NCBI RefSeq assembly: GCF_900112935.1
Contig: NZ_FONM01000001.1
Span: 62,001-126,000 of the forward strand
Direction of reading: 5' to 3'
Source: Trichococcus pasteurii
GTDB taxonomy: Bacteria; Bacillota; Bacilli; Lactobacillales; Aerococcaceae
DNA length: 64,000 nucleotides
How positions within the stretch are numbered: position 1 is the first letter of the stretch; each line of letters opens with the position of its first letter. The position numbers were made by a program, and so were the translations under genes. Positions 42,436-50,914 of this stretch are shown here, piece by piece. The notes under the pieces are model-generated. The model made no database searches, was not told where the DNA came from, and saw only the letters and a program-made list of their open reading frames with translations.

Positions 42436-43953
42436 ATGTCAAAAAATGATCCAATGGTTCTAAGTGAAACGAAACTCAATCGTGCCAAACTATGGCAAAT
42501 CGTTTTATTCACTTTGAATAACTCATCAACAAATATTTATATGTTCGCTTTTGGGTTTGTCACCTATTATTCAACGGGTCTTGTTGGTTTAGCCGCACTA
42601 TTCGTAAGCCAAATTATGGGGTACATCCGTATCTTTGATGGGCTCATTGACCCGGCTATCGGGGTTTTGATCGATAAGACAGACACTAAATTCGGTAAAT
42701 ATCGTCCCATCATGGTTCTAGGTAACGTCATTACTGTTCTTTCATTCTTGATATTATTTAATATTCATAGCCTAGGCGATGGAATGAAAATTCCAATTTT
42801 CCTACTTTCGTTAGTCGTGCATAAAATCGGTTATTCGTTGCAAGCGACGGTTACAAAAGCCGGTCAAGCAGCATTGACAAGCGATCCAAAACAACGTCCC
42901 ATCTTCAATATCGTTGATGGTTGGGTAACAACTTTATTGTTTACTGGTGGTCAAATTGTGGTCGCAAACTTCTTGGTGCCAAAATATGGCGGCTTTACTC
43001 CGGAATTCTTCAAAGTGTTTATCCCAGGTGTCATGGTCATCTCAGCTATCCTCGGAATTTTGGCAGTCATCGGTATTGCCCAAAAAGACAACAAACAATA
43101 CTTTGGTATTGGTGAAAAAACGACCAAAACCTCGTTCAAAGATTACTGGGAAATTATCAAAGGCAACAAACCTTTGCAAATGTTAACCATGGCAGCAGCT
43201 TTTGTGAAGTTCAATTCAGCAATGTTCGGTGACCAAATTGTGTTGATGATCCTATTCGGTATCATCTTTGGTAATTTCGGTCTATCAGGAACGATTTCTT
43301 TAGTGCTGATTTTGCCTAACCTTATGTTCACTACTTTTGCTGCAACCATTGCTCAAAAAAGAGGGTTACGTTACTCGTATGTTCGATACTTGCAAGGTGG
43401 CGTTATCTCATTAGCGCTATTAGGTGGTTTACTTTTCTTTGCGAACCCAGGAGATTTGAGCTTCTCTAATCCATCCTTATGGACAGTTGCCTTCGTAATC
43501 GTTTTTGCTTGTGCGAAAGGATTTTCATCTACACCAACAGGCTTAGCCTTGACGATGGCAGCGGATGTCTCCGACTACGAAACAAGTGTTTCCGGACGTT
43601 ACGTTTCCGGAATGTTGAGCACCATGTTCTCATTGACCGACTCAGTCGCATCATCATTCGCACCAATGTCGATTGGTTGGGTCTTAGCCGCTGTAGGTTT
43701 TGCAAAAGTATTCCCAACGGCTGACACGCCACTTTCGCCACAATTGCGTTTGGCTGGTATTGTATTGCTTGCAGTGTTGCCTTTAGTCGGTACTCTGATT
43801 GCTCTAGCGTTTATGAAATTCTACCCATTGAATAAAGAAACAATGGAAGGCATTCAAATAAAAATTGCAGAAATGAAACAGGGTAATCCAAGTGATGGTG
43901 ATGCAGAAATGCCTCAAGCAATCCCTAATACAATCCCTGCAATGAATGACTAA
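42436..43953 (+). CDS. GPH-family (glycoside-pentoside-hexuronide) sugar symporter, first copy
   Basis: A 505-residue MFS protein with 12 membrane helices. The cytoplasmic loop GLIDPAIGVLIDKTDTKFGKYRP is the GPH signature (D-P-x-x-G...D...T...G+x+P). Members import oligosaccharides, glycosides or glucuronides with Na+ or H+. No glycosidase lies beside it to name the sugar. The ATG at 42436 follows TATGGAGGGGATTTTT. Codon use (TTA, GGT, ATT) and A+T are visibly higher than in the surrounding genes, as in the next two genes. Confidence 0.88.
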   Translation: MSKNDPMVLSETKLNRAKLWQIVLFTLNNSSTNIYMFAFGFVTYYSTGLVGLAALFVSQIMGYIRIFDGLIDPAIGVLIDKTDTKFGKYRPIMVLGNVITVLSFLILFNIHSLGDGMKIPIFLLSLVVHKIGYSLQATVTKAGQAALTSDPKQRPIFNIVDGWVTTLLFTGGQIVVANFLVPKYGGFTPEFFKVFIPGVMVISAILGILAVIGIAQKDNKQYFGIGEKTTKTSFKDYWEIIKGNKPLQMLTMAAAFVKFNSAMFGDQIVLMILFGIIFGNFGLSGTISLVLILPNLMFTTFAATIAQKRGLRYSYVRYLQGGVISLALLGGLLFFANPGDLSFSNPSLWTVAFVIVFACAKGFSSTPTGLALTMAADVSDYETSVSGRYVSGMLSTMFSLTDSVASSFAPMSIGWVLAAVGFAKVFPTADTPLSPQLRLAGIVLLAVLPLVGTLIALAFMKFYPLNKETMEGIQIKIAEMKQGNPSDGDAEMPQAIPNTIPAMND

Positions 43954-44056
43954 AGCTACGACTTTTCATTTTTGAGCAATAGGAAAAATAATAATGTTAG
44001 CGGTTGCGTGGATAGTTAGCCTGAACTAGACACCAAAAAAATCTATCATGCAGCCC

Positions 44057-44100
44057 GATAAGATGATGCCGATAAACTATCGGGGTCATCTTATCTTATT
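44057..44100 (+). terminator. Terminator after the first GPH symporter
   Basis: GATAAGATGATGCCGATA and TATCGGGGTCATCTTATC arms followed by TTATT; preceded by ATCATGCAGCC. Nearly the same element as 42029-42090. Confidence 0.8.
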
Positions 44101-44202
44101 AATACCATGATGCTTAGTGGGAGAGTTAGCTGATTTGAAAAATATAAATTCAACTTATATAGAATAGTTCACCAAGTAAAAGAGAGAAAAGAGGAAAATC
44201 TT

Positions 44203-45675
44203 ATGGCAGAAGAAAAAGTTGTTAAGCAGCAAAATTCAGCAAACGAAATGAAAAGCAGTCTAACCCTGAAGCATAAATTGGGTTATGGTGCCGGAGATGC
44301 CGGTGGGGTTGCTACCCTGGTCTTGATCGGAACATTTATGAACCGATATCTTACAAACGTATTAGGCATACCATTTGCAACGCTATCTATACTGTTGCTC
44401 GTTTGGAATATTTGGGATATGGTCAATGACCCGATGATGGGTACTATCATGGATAAGTCCTTCTCTAAGGCACATGGCCAAAAAGATAAGTTCCGTCCTT
44501 GGATGTTGCGCTCTATTCCTTTGATTGTTATCGGTCTTATTGCATTCTTCTCTGTTCCTTCAATGTTTGATGGTATGATGCGTTTAGTAGCTATTTTTCT
44601 ATTAAAAGTTATCTACGAATTAGGTTACACTATGATGAACATTGCCATGGGATCAGTTCTTGGGGTTATGGCCTTAAACGATAGAGAAAGAACTACTTTA
44701 TCTTCGGCTCGTGGTATGGGATCAACAGTCGGTGGTTTAATCAGTTCAATGATTATACCGGTGATTCTTTCGCGTTTAGGTGAAAACACAACCGGTTATA
44801 TGGTTTCAGGTATCTTCGCGGCTATCTTAGGTGGTGCACTGATCTTCTTCCACTATTGGGGAACTGAAGAACGGAATGTTGCAGCGAAACTTGCCGCAGA
44901 AGAACAAACAGAACCGACAAAAGTCACAGATATTTTTATTACATTAGCTAAAAACAAAGCGTTCTTGTCACTTTGTTTACACTCGATTGTAATCGTTTTC
45001 GGTTCAACCTTATTCAATACAACGCTTCCTTATATTTATGGCGATGTATTTGGTGATATTGGTTTAATGGGAACTGCTGCTTTAATCGGTCAAGGGTTAC
45101 CAGTAGTGCTGTTACTTATCGCTCCATACTTGGTAAAATTCATTGGATCTACAGTTAAAGTAATCCGTACTTATTTACTATTGAGTGCCGCTATCTTTAT
45201 TGGCTTGTACGTCTGGAAATTAGTGGGTGACTTGCCACCATTCCTATACATGGTTTCTGCCAGTGTCGGTATTGCTTTCATGCTGATGTCCGTTCAACTT
45301 CAATGGGGTCTTGTTTCAGAATCCATTGACTACAACGAATACATCACTGGCAAACGTTCCGAAGGTTCCATCTACGGTAACTTCTCGCTGACAAGACGTC
45401 TTGGCCAAATGTTGGCGCAATCCCTTGTTGTCTTGATGATTGGTTGGATTGGTTACAGCCAACAGGCCGCTCAAGCTGGTCAAGCGCAATCAGCTCAAGC
45501 TGTTGAAGGATTAGTTCTAATGAACCTTGTTGGTCCAGCCGTTTGTGCTTTATTATCATGGGTTTCATTCAAATTCATTTGGAACATTACTGATGAAACA
45601 CGTGAGGCGATGACTTCAGCTCGTCTGGCAAGACTTGAGGAATTTGATAAGAAAAATGATGAACCAGAAGTATAA
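44203..45675 (+). CDS. GPH-family sugar symporter, second copy
   Basis: A 490-residue, 12-helix transporter. GYGAGDAGGVATLV at the N-terminus and WDMVNDPMMGTIMDKSFSKAHG...FRPWML are GPH signatures. It is clearly different in sequence from the symporter at 42436, so the two likely carry different substrates or are an old duplication. The start follows GAAAAGAGGAAAATCTT. The creatininase-family gene begins 15 bp later, so the pair is probably one transcript and the hydrolase may act on the imported compound. Confidence 0.88.
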   Translation: MAEEKVVKQQNSANEMKSSLTLKHKLGYGAGDAGGVATLVLIGTFMNRYLTNVLGIPFATLSILLLVWNIWDMVNDPMMGTIMDKSFSKAHGQKDKFRPWMLRSIPLIVIGLIAFFSVPSMFDGMMRLVAIFLLKVIYELGYTMMNIAMGSVLGVMALNDRERTTLSSARGMGSTVGGLISSMIIPVILSRLGENTTGYMVSGIFAAILGGALIFFHYWGTEERNVAAKLAAEEQTEPTKVTDIFITLAKNKAFLSLCLHSIVIVFGSTLFNTTLPYIYGDVFGDIGLMGTAALIGQGLPVVLLLIAPYLVKFIGSTVKVIRTYLLLSAAIFIGLYVWKLVGDLPPFLYMVSASVGIAFMLMSVQLQWGLVSESIDYNEYITGKRSEGSIYGNFSLTRRLGQMLAQSLVVLMIGWIGYSQQAAQAGQAQSAQAVEGLVLMNLVGPAVCALLSWVSFKFIWNITDETREAMTSARLARLEEFDKKNDEPEV

Positions 45676-45690
45676 TAGCGAGGTGCACTT

Positions 45691-46545
45691 ATGAAATTAA
45701 GAAGTCACTTATTGAATGTTTTGGTCAATGATGAAGTGGAGGCTTACTTAAAGGAGAACGATGTCATCATCGTGCCTTTTGGACCAACCGAACTACATGG
45801 GGGCCTACCCTTGGATTGCGAAACAATATTGGCTGAGGGGATTGCCTTATTGATGGCTGAAAGGACAAATTCACTTGTCCTTCCGCATGTGCCTTACATT
45901 TATTCAGGGGCAACCGCCTCAGGTAAGGGAACCATCCAATTGACCGTCAGGGAAAGTGCCGATATGCTGTATGGTCTGGCACAGTCCTTATTACGGTCAG
46001 GCTTCAAAAAGCAGATCTATATTAGCCTGCACGGCCCAGCCCATATCTCCATCCATCCGGTTGTGCGTGATTTCTTTGATGAAACAGGGGTAGCCATCCT
46101 CTATATTGATGGCATGATAACCGCCCAGAAATCCGGCGTCTTTTCAGATCCGAAAGAGATGATGCTCAATTTGGATAAGATGATTCTTGGGGCTTACAAG
46201 TTACGTAATCGTTTGGATGATATATTGCTGACCTCCGATTATGCAGAGCCAGTTACCCAGACACCATCGGTTTTCGGTAATCTAAGTGCCCAAGCCTTCC
46301 AATCTGGAGCAACAGGTTATTATTTCAAGGAACATTCAGACCATATGGCAACCTCTGCTGTACCTGATATTGAAACGCGAGACCGCATGGCAGAAGAGGG
46401 ACTGGTACTGCTTAATAAGATGGTGGATACAATTGATTTTCCAACTTTACTTAAGGAAATGGCGATTCAAGAAGATTATCTTGAAGAGGTTTACGAACGT
46501 TATCCACACGTGCCAGCTGCCTACAATCGACACAAAAACAGTTGA
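45691..46545 (+). CDS. Creatininase-family amidohydrolase
   Basis: A 284-residue protein with the creatininase-fold metal motif in variant form: PFGPTELHGGLPLDCET (Glu, His and Asp ligands) and YISLHGPAHIS in place of the usual NGHGGN. It belongs to the family of creatininase, mycofactocin MftE and FAPy deformylase, which cut C-N bonds in small amides or lactams. The substrate is not evident; the GPH symporter upstream suggests something brought in from outside. The ribosome site AGCGAGGTGCACTT fits. The AT-rich stretch ends after its terminator. Confidence 0.82.
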   Translation: MKLRSHLLNVLVNDEVEAYLKENDVIIVPFGPTELHGGLPLDCETILAEGIALLMAERTNSLVLPHVPYIYSGATASGKGTIQLTVRESADMLYGLAQSLLRSGFKKQIYISLHGPAHISIHPVVRDFFDETGVAILYIDGMITAQKSGVFSDPKEMMLNLDKMILGAYKLRNRLDDILLTSDYAEPVTQTPSVFGNLSAQAFQSGATGYYFKEHSDHMATSAVPDIETRDRMAEEGLVLLNKMVDTIDFPTLLKEMAIQEDYLEEVYERYPHVPAAYNRHKNS

Positions 46546-46555
46546 ATAGTTTCAC

Positions 46556-46590
46556 AGACTGCTCCTCGTAATGTGGGGGCAGTTTTTTTG
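46556..46590 (+). terminator. Terminator after the creatininase-family gene
   Basis: ACTGCTCC and GGGGCAGT arms followed by TTTTTTT. Confidence 0.75.
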
Positions 46591-46616
46591 TGGAATGCTC
46601 AAACCGATAAAAATGT

Positions 46617-46645
46617 TTGACAAGGTGTGAAACAGATGCTATATT
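46617..46645 (+). promoter_or_regulatory. Promoter of the metY T-box transcript
   Basis: TTGACA (46617-46622), 17 bp, TATATT (46640-46645). Confidence 0.75.
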
Positions 46646-46664
46646 TAATTAAATTTTAATAGAA

Positions 46665-46943
46665 GAGCGATGAAGAGAAGAGTACCTTTCGATCGTCATT
46701 CCAGAGAGCCCCGGCAGGTGAAAAGGGGTATGATGAAAAAAAGCGAAGATGGTCTCGGAGCAAAGCAATGCGGATAGTGTTGCTTCGGTTTGTGCACGAT
46801 AACGCACAAGAGTATAACAAGCAGGAGCTTGCGTACTTTTTAAGGTATGGATCGCGAGGTCTCTACGAACATGGGTGGTAACACGAAGAGCTTTCGTCCC
46901 TGTATTTCAATCAGTTGGAATATAGGGACGAGGGCTTTTTTCT
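46665..46943 (+). promoter_or_regulatory. T-box leader of metY, methionine specifier
   Basis: Stem I landmarks GAAGAGAAGAGTA and CCAGAGAGCC, the antiterminator T-box GGGTGGTAACACG (46873-46885) and the terminator arms GTCCCTGTATTTC/GAATATAGGGAC with GAGGGCTTTTTT are all present. The specifier is probably ATG at 46749-46751 (GCGAAGATGGTCTC), meaning uncharged tRNA-Met switches the gene on. The UGGU of the T-box pairs with the ACCA end expected for tRNA-Met. Confidence 0.88.
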
Positions 46944-47053
46944 TTTTGCAAAATCAGAGAAATGAACAGAAGCAACCTCGGCTAATCGGAAATGACCCAG
47001 AAGAGCAACTGCCATGCAAGAATAGATCGAAAATCAGAAGGGAAAGATGACAA

Positions 47054-48334
47054 ATGACAGAGAAAAATTACAGTTTTGAAACGTTGCAAGTGCATGCAGG
47101 CCAAGTGCCGGACCCCGTTACCGGAGCCCGTGCGGTGCCGATCTACCAAACTACCGCTTTCGTCTTCGACAGCGCGGAACAGGCTGCCGGCCGCTTCGCT
47201 TTGACGGATGCCGGAAATGTCTACACCCGTTTGACGAATCCGACAACCGCAGTCGTTGACGCGCGGGTTGCAGCGCTTGAGGGCGGCACCTCCGCTGTTA
47301 CAGTCGCTTCAGGTTCGGCTGCGATCACATACGCAATCTTGAACGTAGCGAATGCAGGCGATGAGATCGTCGCAGCCAGCACACTCTACGGCGGAACTTA
47401 CAATCTTTTCAGCGCGACTTTGCCTAATTTGGGCATCAAAACAACTTTCATTGATCCTGAAGATACGGACAATTTCGAAGCTGTCATCACGGAAAAGACG
47501 AAAGCCATCTTCATCGAATCGATCGGAAACCCGAGCACCAACCTGATCGATATCGAAAAAGTCGCTGAAATCGCGCACAGCCACGGCATCATTTTGATCG
47601 TGGACAATACTTTCGGCACGCCTTACCTGATCCGTCCGTTCGAATTTGGTGCTGATGTTGTGGTCCACTCCGCTACGAAATTCCTGGGCGGACACGGCAC
47701 AACTATGGGCGGGGTCATCGTCGAATCCGGCAAGTTCGATTTCGCCGCCAGCGGAAGATACCCTGGCTTCACGACGCCGGATGCGCATTACAACGGGTTG
47801 GTCTATACCGATTTGGGAGCGGGAGCGTTCACGACCAAAATCCGCGTTCAGTTGCTGCGTGATACGGGAGCCTGTATCGGACCGATCGATTCCTTCCTGT
47901 TGCTGCAGGGGATCGAAACTTTGTCATTGCGCGTTGAACGCCATGTCGAAAATACCCGCAAGGTTGTCGCTTATCTGGCGAACCACCCGAAAGTTTCCTG
48001 GGTGAACTATCCGGAACTTCCGGATAGCAAGTACAAGGGTCTTGCCGATAAATACTTCCCTAAAGGCACCGGATCGATTTTCACTTTCGGCATCCAGGGC
48101 GGCAAGCAAGCCGGCATCGAGTGGATCGATAAGTTGGAGTTGTTCTCGTTGCTTGCGAACGTTGCCGACGCAAAATCATTGGTCATCCATCCGGCCAGCA
48201 CGACCCACGCGCAATTGAGCGACGAAGACCTCATTGCTGCGGGCGTTTCCGGGGACATGATCCGTCTGTCCATCGGGATCGAAAATGCCGATGACATCAT
48301 CGCCGACTTGGATCAAGCTTTCGAACAAATCTAA
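47054..48334 (+). CDS. metY: O-acetylhomoserine aminocarboxypropyltransferase (sulfhydrylase) MetY
   Basis: PLP enzyme joining O-acetylhomoserine with sulfide to give homocysteine. The 426-residue length and [14 protein letters not shown]...[11 protein letters not shown] start are typical of MetY; the Schiff-base Lys is in [18 protein letters not shown]. Control by a methionine T-box fits a methionine-biosynthesis gene. metA/metX and metE are not adjacent. The start lies behind GAAGGGAAAGATGACAA. A strong terminator follows. Confidence 0.93.
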   Translation: MTEKNYSFETLQVHAGQVPDPVTGARAVPIYQTTAFVFDSAEQAAGRFALTDAGNVYTRLTNPTTAVVDARVAALEGGTSAVTVASGSAAITYAILNVANAGDEIVAASTLYGGTYNLFSATLPNLGIKTTFIDPEDTDNFEAVITEKTKAIFIESIGNPSTNLIDIEKVAEIAHSHGIILIVDNTFGTPYLIRPFEFGADVVVHSATKFLGGHGTTMGGVIVESGKFDFAASGRYPGFTTPDAHYNGLVYTDLGAGAFTTKIRVQLLRDTGACIGPIDSFLLLQGIETLSLRVERHVENTRKVVAYLANHPKVSWVNYPELPDSKYKGLADKYFPKGTGSIFTFGIQGGKQAGIEWIDKLELFSLLANVADAKSLVIHPASTTHAQLSDEDLIAAGVSGDMIRLSIGIENADDIIADLDQAFEQI

Positions 48335-48342
48335 AACATGCG

Positions 48343-48388
48343 AAAGCCGGTCTGTCAGAACCCAAATTCTGACAGACCGGCTTTTTTT
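48343..48388 (+). terminator. Terminator after metY
   Basis: AAAGCCGGTCTGTCAGAA and TTCTGACAGACCGGCTTT arms with a six-base loop and T-run. Confidence 0.88.
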
Positions 48389-48464
48389 CGGTCCAATATT
48401 TGCTGACCAAATGTCGGAATGCTATACTATTCCTAGTTATGATTACTAAGGGAGGAGAGCGGTC

Positions 48465-48596
48465 ATGAGAGCGAAATTGAGAATTTTTTTGACATTGATG
48501 CATGGTATTTTTTCCGATGCGGCAATTCAAGGGGTGGAGTCTGCCCAAAAATCAAAAAAATTCAAACAACAATACGCTTCTTGCTGCTTATCCTGA
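48465..48596 (+). CDS. Leader peptide (43 aa) of the MFS transporter, likely attenuation control
   Basis: ATG behind a near-perfect AAGGGAGGAGAGCGGTC starts a 43-codon frame, MRAKLRIFLTLMHGIFSDAA and on, ending SCCLS. It lies between a promoter-like TATACT (48422-48427) and a terminator that precedes the transporter start. An alternative hairpin, CTTATC (48587-48592) with GATAAG (48604-48609), spans the leader stop codon. The layout is that of translation-coupled attenuation as in antibiotic-inducible efflux genes. The peptide resembles no leader I can name with confidence. Confidence 0.65.
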   Translation: MRAKLRIFLTLMHGIFSDAAIQGVESAQKSKKFKQQYASCCLS

Positions 48597-48613
48597 ACAA
48601 AGAGATAAGTCCG

Positions 48614-48642
48614 GCTATGGGCCTCCCATAGCTATTTTTTTT
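48614..48642 (+). terminator. Attenuator terminator in front of the MFS gene
   Basis: GCTATGGG and CCCATAGC arms, loop CCT, then TA and eight T, ending 24 bp before the transporter start codon. Confidence 0.8.
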
Positions 48643-48665
48643 GCAAGAAAAGAAGGGACTATCAA

Positions 48666-49868
48666 ATGGAAAATCACATAGCATTACATAAAAATATCTC
48701 GCTGGCGAAAAAATATGCCTTCATCCAATATTTTGGCATCACCTCGTTATGGCTCCTTTACCTGAGTTCATTCAAAGGGATGACCTTGGTGCAGATCGGT
48801 TTTCTGGAAGCCATCTTCCATATCACGAGTTTTGTCTTTGAAGTGCCTTCAGGTGCATTGGCGGACCGTTTTGGCTTCAAAAAAATCCTGCTGTTCGGGA
48901 AAGTGATGGCCATCATCAGCTCAATCTGGATGATCTATGGACAAAGTTTCTCGCATTTTGCGGTTGCATTTGTATTCTCTGCGCTTTCATACAATTTCAA
49001 CTCGGGAACCTATGAAGCGCTGGTCTTCGAAACCATGAAGGGGTTGGACGAGGAAAGCGGCTATCTGGACAAGCTGGCCCATATCAATTTCCTGATCGAG
49101 ATCAGTGCCCAAAGCGGTGTGATCCTTGCCGGAATTTTGGCCGATACTTATTTTCCGGCCGTATATATGGTTAATATCGTGCTTTGCTTACTGAATATGT
49201 TCCTGATTTACCGCATGGTAGAGCCAATCAAGCGACTGGACTCACAATCGGATGAAACAGTCGGGTTATCAAAAAAAGTGGGGCAATCCTATACCCGGAT
49301 ATTGGGCAATGCCTGGCAGTTGCTGAAGCGGCATAAAGAACTTCGGGGATGGATTCTTTTTTTTGTCTTGCTGGACAGCTTTGCAGCGACTTACTATTTC
49401 TATTTCCAGAACTACTTGTCGGTGCTGGGATACAACGGTAAAGCTACGAGCTTCTATCTGTTTGCGGCTGCCCTGTTCGGCATCTTTGGAGCAAAATTTT
49501 CTCCATCCATCGAGCAGAAAATACGCAAAAACCGCATTCCTTATGCCTTTCCGATAGTTGTTTCGTTATCGTTGCTATTGTCATCTTTGGGTAATCAGTT
49601 GCTGATTTTTGTTGGATTTGTACTTTCGATCATTTTTTCCGCGGTGTCGCCGACCATCGCGAGCGCCTACATCAATCAGTTGATTCCTTCCGAAGAACGG
49701 GCGACGCTTTTGAGTGCGAACAGCATGGCCTACAGCCTCTGTATGATCATTCTTTTTCCGGGGATTGGCGGCGTCATCGATCTGTTGGATTTTCGGATTG
49801 CCTATCTTACGATGGGGCTAGCGATTATGGTTGTAGGTGGAACTTTCGCGGTGGCCGCAAAAAAATAA
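48666..49868 (+). CDS. MFS transporter, probable drug efflux
   Basis: A 400-residue protein with 12 predicted helices. FEVPSGALADRFGFKKILLFGK is the MFS loop 2-3 signature, and INQLIPSEERATLLSANSMAYS is typical of drug:H+ antiporter-like members with N-terminal MENHIALHKN. The leader peptide and terminator upstream suggest induction by a translation-blocking compound, which would make it an antibiotic efflux pump; this is inference. The start lies behind AAAAGAAGGGACTATCAA. Confidence 0.82.
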   Translation: MENHIALHKNISLAKKYAFIQYFGITSLWLLYLSSFKGMTLVQIGFLEAIFHITSFVFEVPSGALADRFGFKKILLFGKVMAIISSIWMIYGQSFSHFAVAFVFSALSYNFNSGTYEALVFETMKGLDEESGYLDKLAHINFLIEISAQSGVILAGILADTYFPAVYMVNIVLCLLNMFLIYRMVEPIKRLDSQSDETVGLSKKVGQSYTRILGNAWQLLKRHKELRGWILFFVLLDSFAATYYFYFQNYLSVLGYNGKATSFYLFAAALFGIFGAKFSPSIEQKIRKNRIPYAFPIVVSLSLLLSSLGNQLLIFVGFVLSIIFSAVSPTIASAYINQLIPSEERATLLSANSMAYSLCMIILFPGIGGVIDLLDFRIAYLTMGLAIMVVGGTFAVAAKK

Positions 49869-49898
49869 TTTTACCGAAAATGAGATGACAAATTAATT

Positions 49899-49936
49899 GA
49901 AAGAGTCGGGCGCTTCGAAGCGGCACCCGACTCTTC
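49899..49936. terminator. Bidirectional terminator between the MFS gene and the glycosylase
   Basis: AAGAGTCGGGCGC and GCACCCGACTCTT arms. Confidence 0.78.
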
Positions 49937-49937
49937 T

Positions 49938-50423
49938 TCATAAAAGATATTCCTTCAACACCGACCAGGCTTCCAGCTTTTCCGGCAGCGTTTTGACATG
50001 TTTGCCGCGCATGGGGCTGGTCGAGGGGAGTGGGAGGTAAACCAATCCGGAGTCCTCATCCAGACCGAAGTGCTTTTTGTAGCTGCGGTAAGCTTTTCCG
50101 CCGTTGAAGGCGACTGCCTTGATCTGGGGATGTTCGCGCAGAAGAGTCTTCAAGTCGTTCGGATATTCCTCTTTGATGGCCGAATCGAGGCTGCCTTCGC
50201 GGTAACAGGAGTGGATGACGTCCCAGAGGGCGATGTGATGCTTTTTCAGCAGTGAAAGGCGGTCCTCATAGGTGACCGGATCCTCTTCTCCGAGCAAGGA
50301 GAAAATGATTTCCCAGAAATGGTTCCTGGGATTCCCGTAGTAGTGCTGTGCCTCCAGCGACTTCGCGCCGGGCATCGATCCCAGAATCAGGACCTTGGCA
50401 TGCGGATCGATGACAGGTGCCAT
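49938..50423 (-). CDS. DNA-deoxyinosine glycosylase (UDG family 6, HDG type)
   Basis: Removes hypoxanthine from deaminated DNA. The 161-residue protein has the family motif LILGSMPGAKSLEAQHYYGNPRNHFW near the N-terminus (read in two halves, GSMPGAKSL and QHYYGNPRNHFW) and PLPSTSPMRG near the end. The ATG at 50421-50423 has no clear ribosome site, so the start is less sure than the family. Alone in its unit. Confidence 0.85.
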   Translation of the reverse strand: MAPVIDPHAKVLILGSMPGAKSLEAQHYYGNPRNHFWEIIFSLLGEEDPVTYEDRLSLLKKHHIALWDVIHSCYREGSLDSAIKEEYPNDLKTLLREHPQIKAVAFNGGKAYRSYKKHFGLDEDSGLVYLPLPSTSPMRGKHVKTLPEKLEAWSVLKEYLL

Positions 50424-50548
50424 CGAGTAAAGTTTGTCGGATTGTTTCAGTCGGAAAACATCCTTTCAAAGTTATTGTGTATCCATTCTACCAAAACCGC
50501 GCCGGAGCAGGAAACATTCGAGCTTGCCAAACTATTTAAATAAAACAG

Positions 50549-50577
50549 TTGACGGAAGGATAACGATGCGTTAAAAT
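50549..50577 (+). promoter_or_regulatory. Promoter of the trp operon
   Basis: TTGACG (50549-50554), 17 bp, TAAAAT (50572-50577), ahead of the T-box leader. Confidence 0.7.
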
Positions 50578-50639
50578 AATCCCAACATTAAGAAATCGTT
50601 AGAAAAATCATTTCCATCTAATAAAACCGATAATCAAGA

Positions 50640-50890
50640 GGAGTACGCATCATACCTTGTTTCCAGAGAGTCGCCGCCAGTGAGAGTGCGATAGCGAAGG
50701 GGATGCCGAATGGACTTGAGAGGGTTGCCTTGAAAAGAGTAGGGGCAAACGGGGAACCTGGTCCGTTAACAGACAGGCACATATGTTGGTATGTGAACGA
50801 GTGGGCGATTCATTTCGTCAATTTGGGTGGTATCGCAGGAGAATGCAAGCTCTTGTCCCTTTAAAGGGGGGACAAGGGCTTTTTTTGTAC
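50640..50890 (+). promoter_or_regulatory. T-box leader of the trp operon, tryptophan specifier
   Basis: CCAGAGAGTCGCC marks Stem I, GAATGGACTTGAG holds the probable specifier TGG (50711-50713), TTGGGTGGTATCGCAGG (50823-50839) is the T-box, and CTTGTCCC/GGGACAAG with GGCTTTTTTT is the terminator. Uncharged tRNA-Trp would allow readthrough into trpD. The T-box has UGGU; a G-discriminator tRNA-Trp would pair it by a G-U. Confidence 0.9.
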
Positions 50891-50914
50891 ACAAAAAATG
50901 ATGAGGTGAATGAA

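Noticed and set aside
50783-50914. N-terminal extension of trpD
   Set aside because: The extension would translate the T-box and its terminator; the ATG at 50915 has a proper ribosome site.
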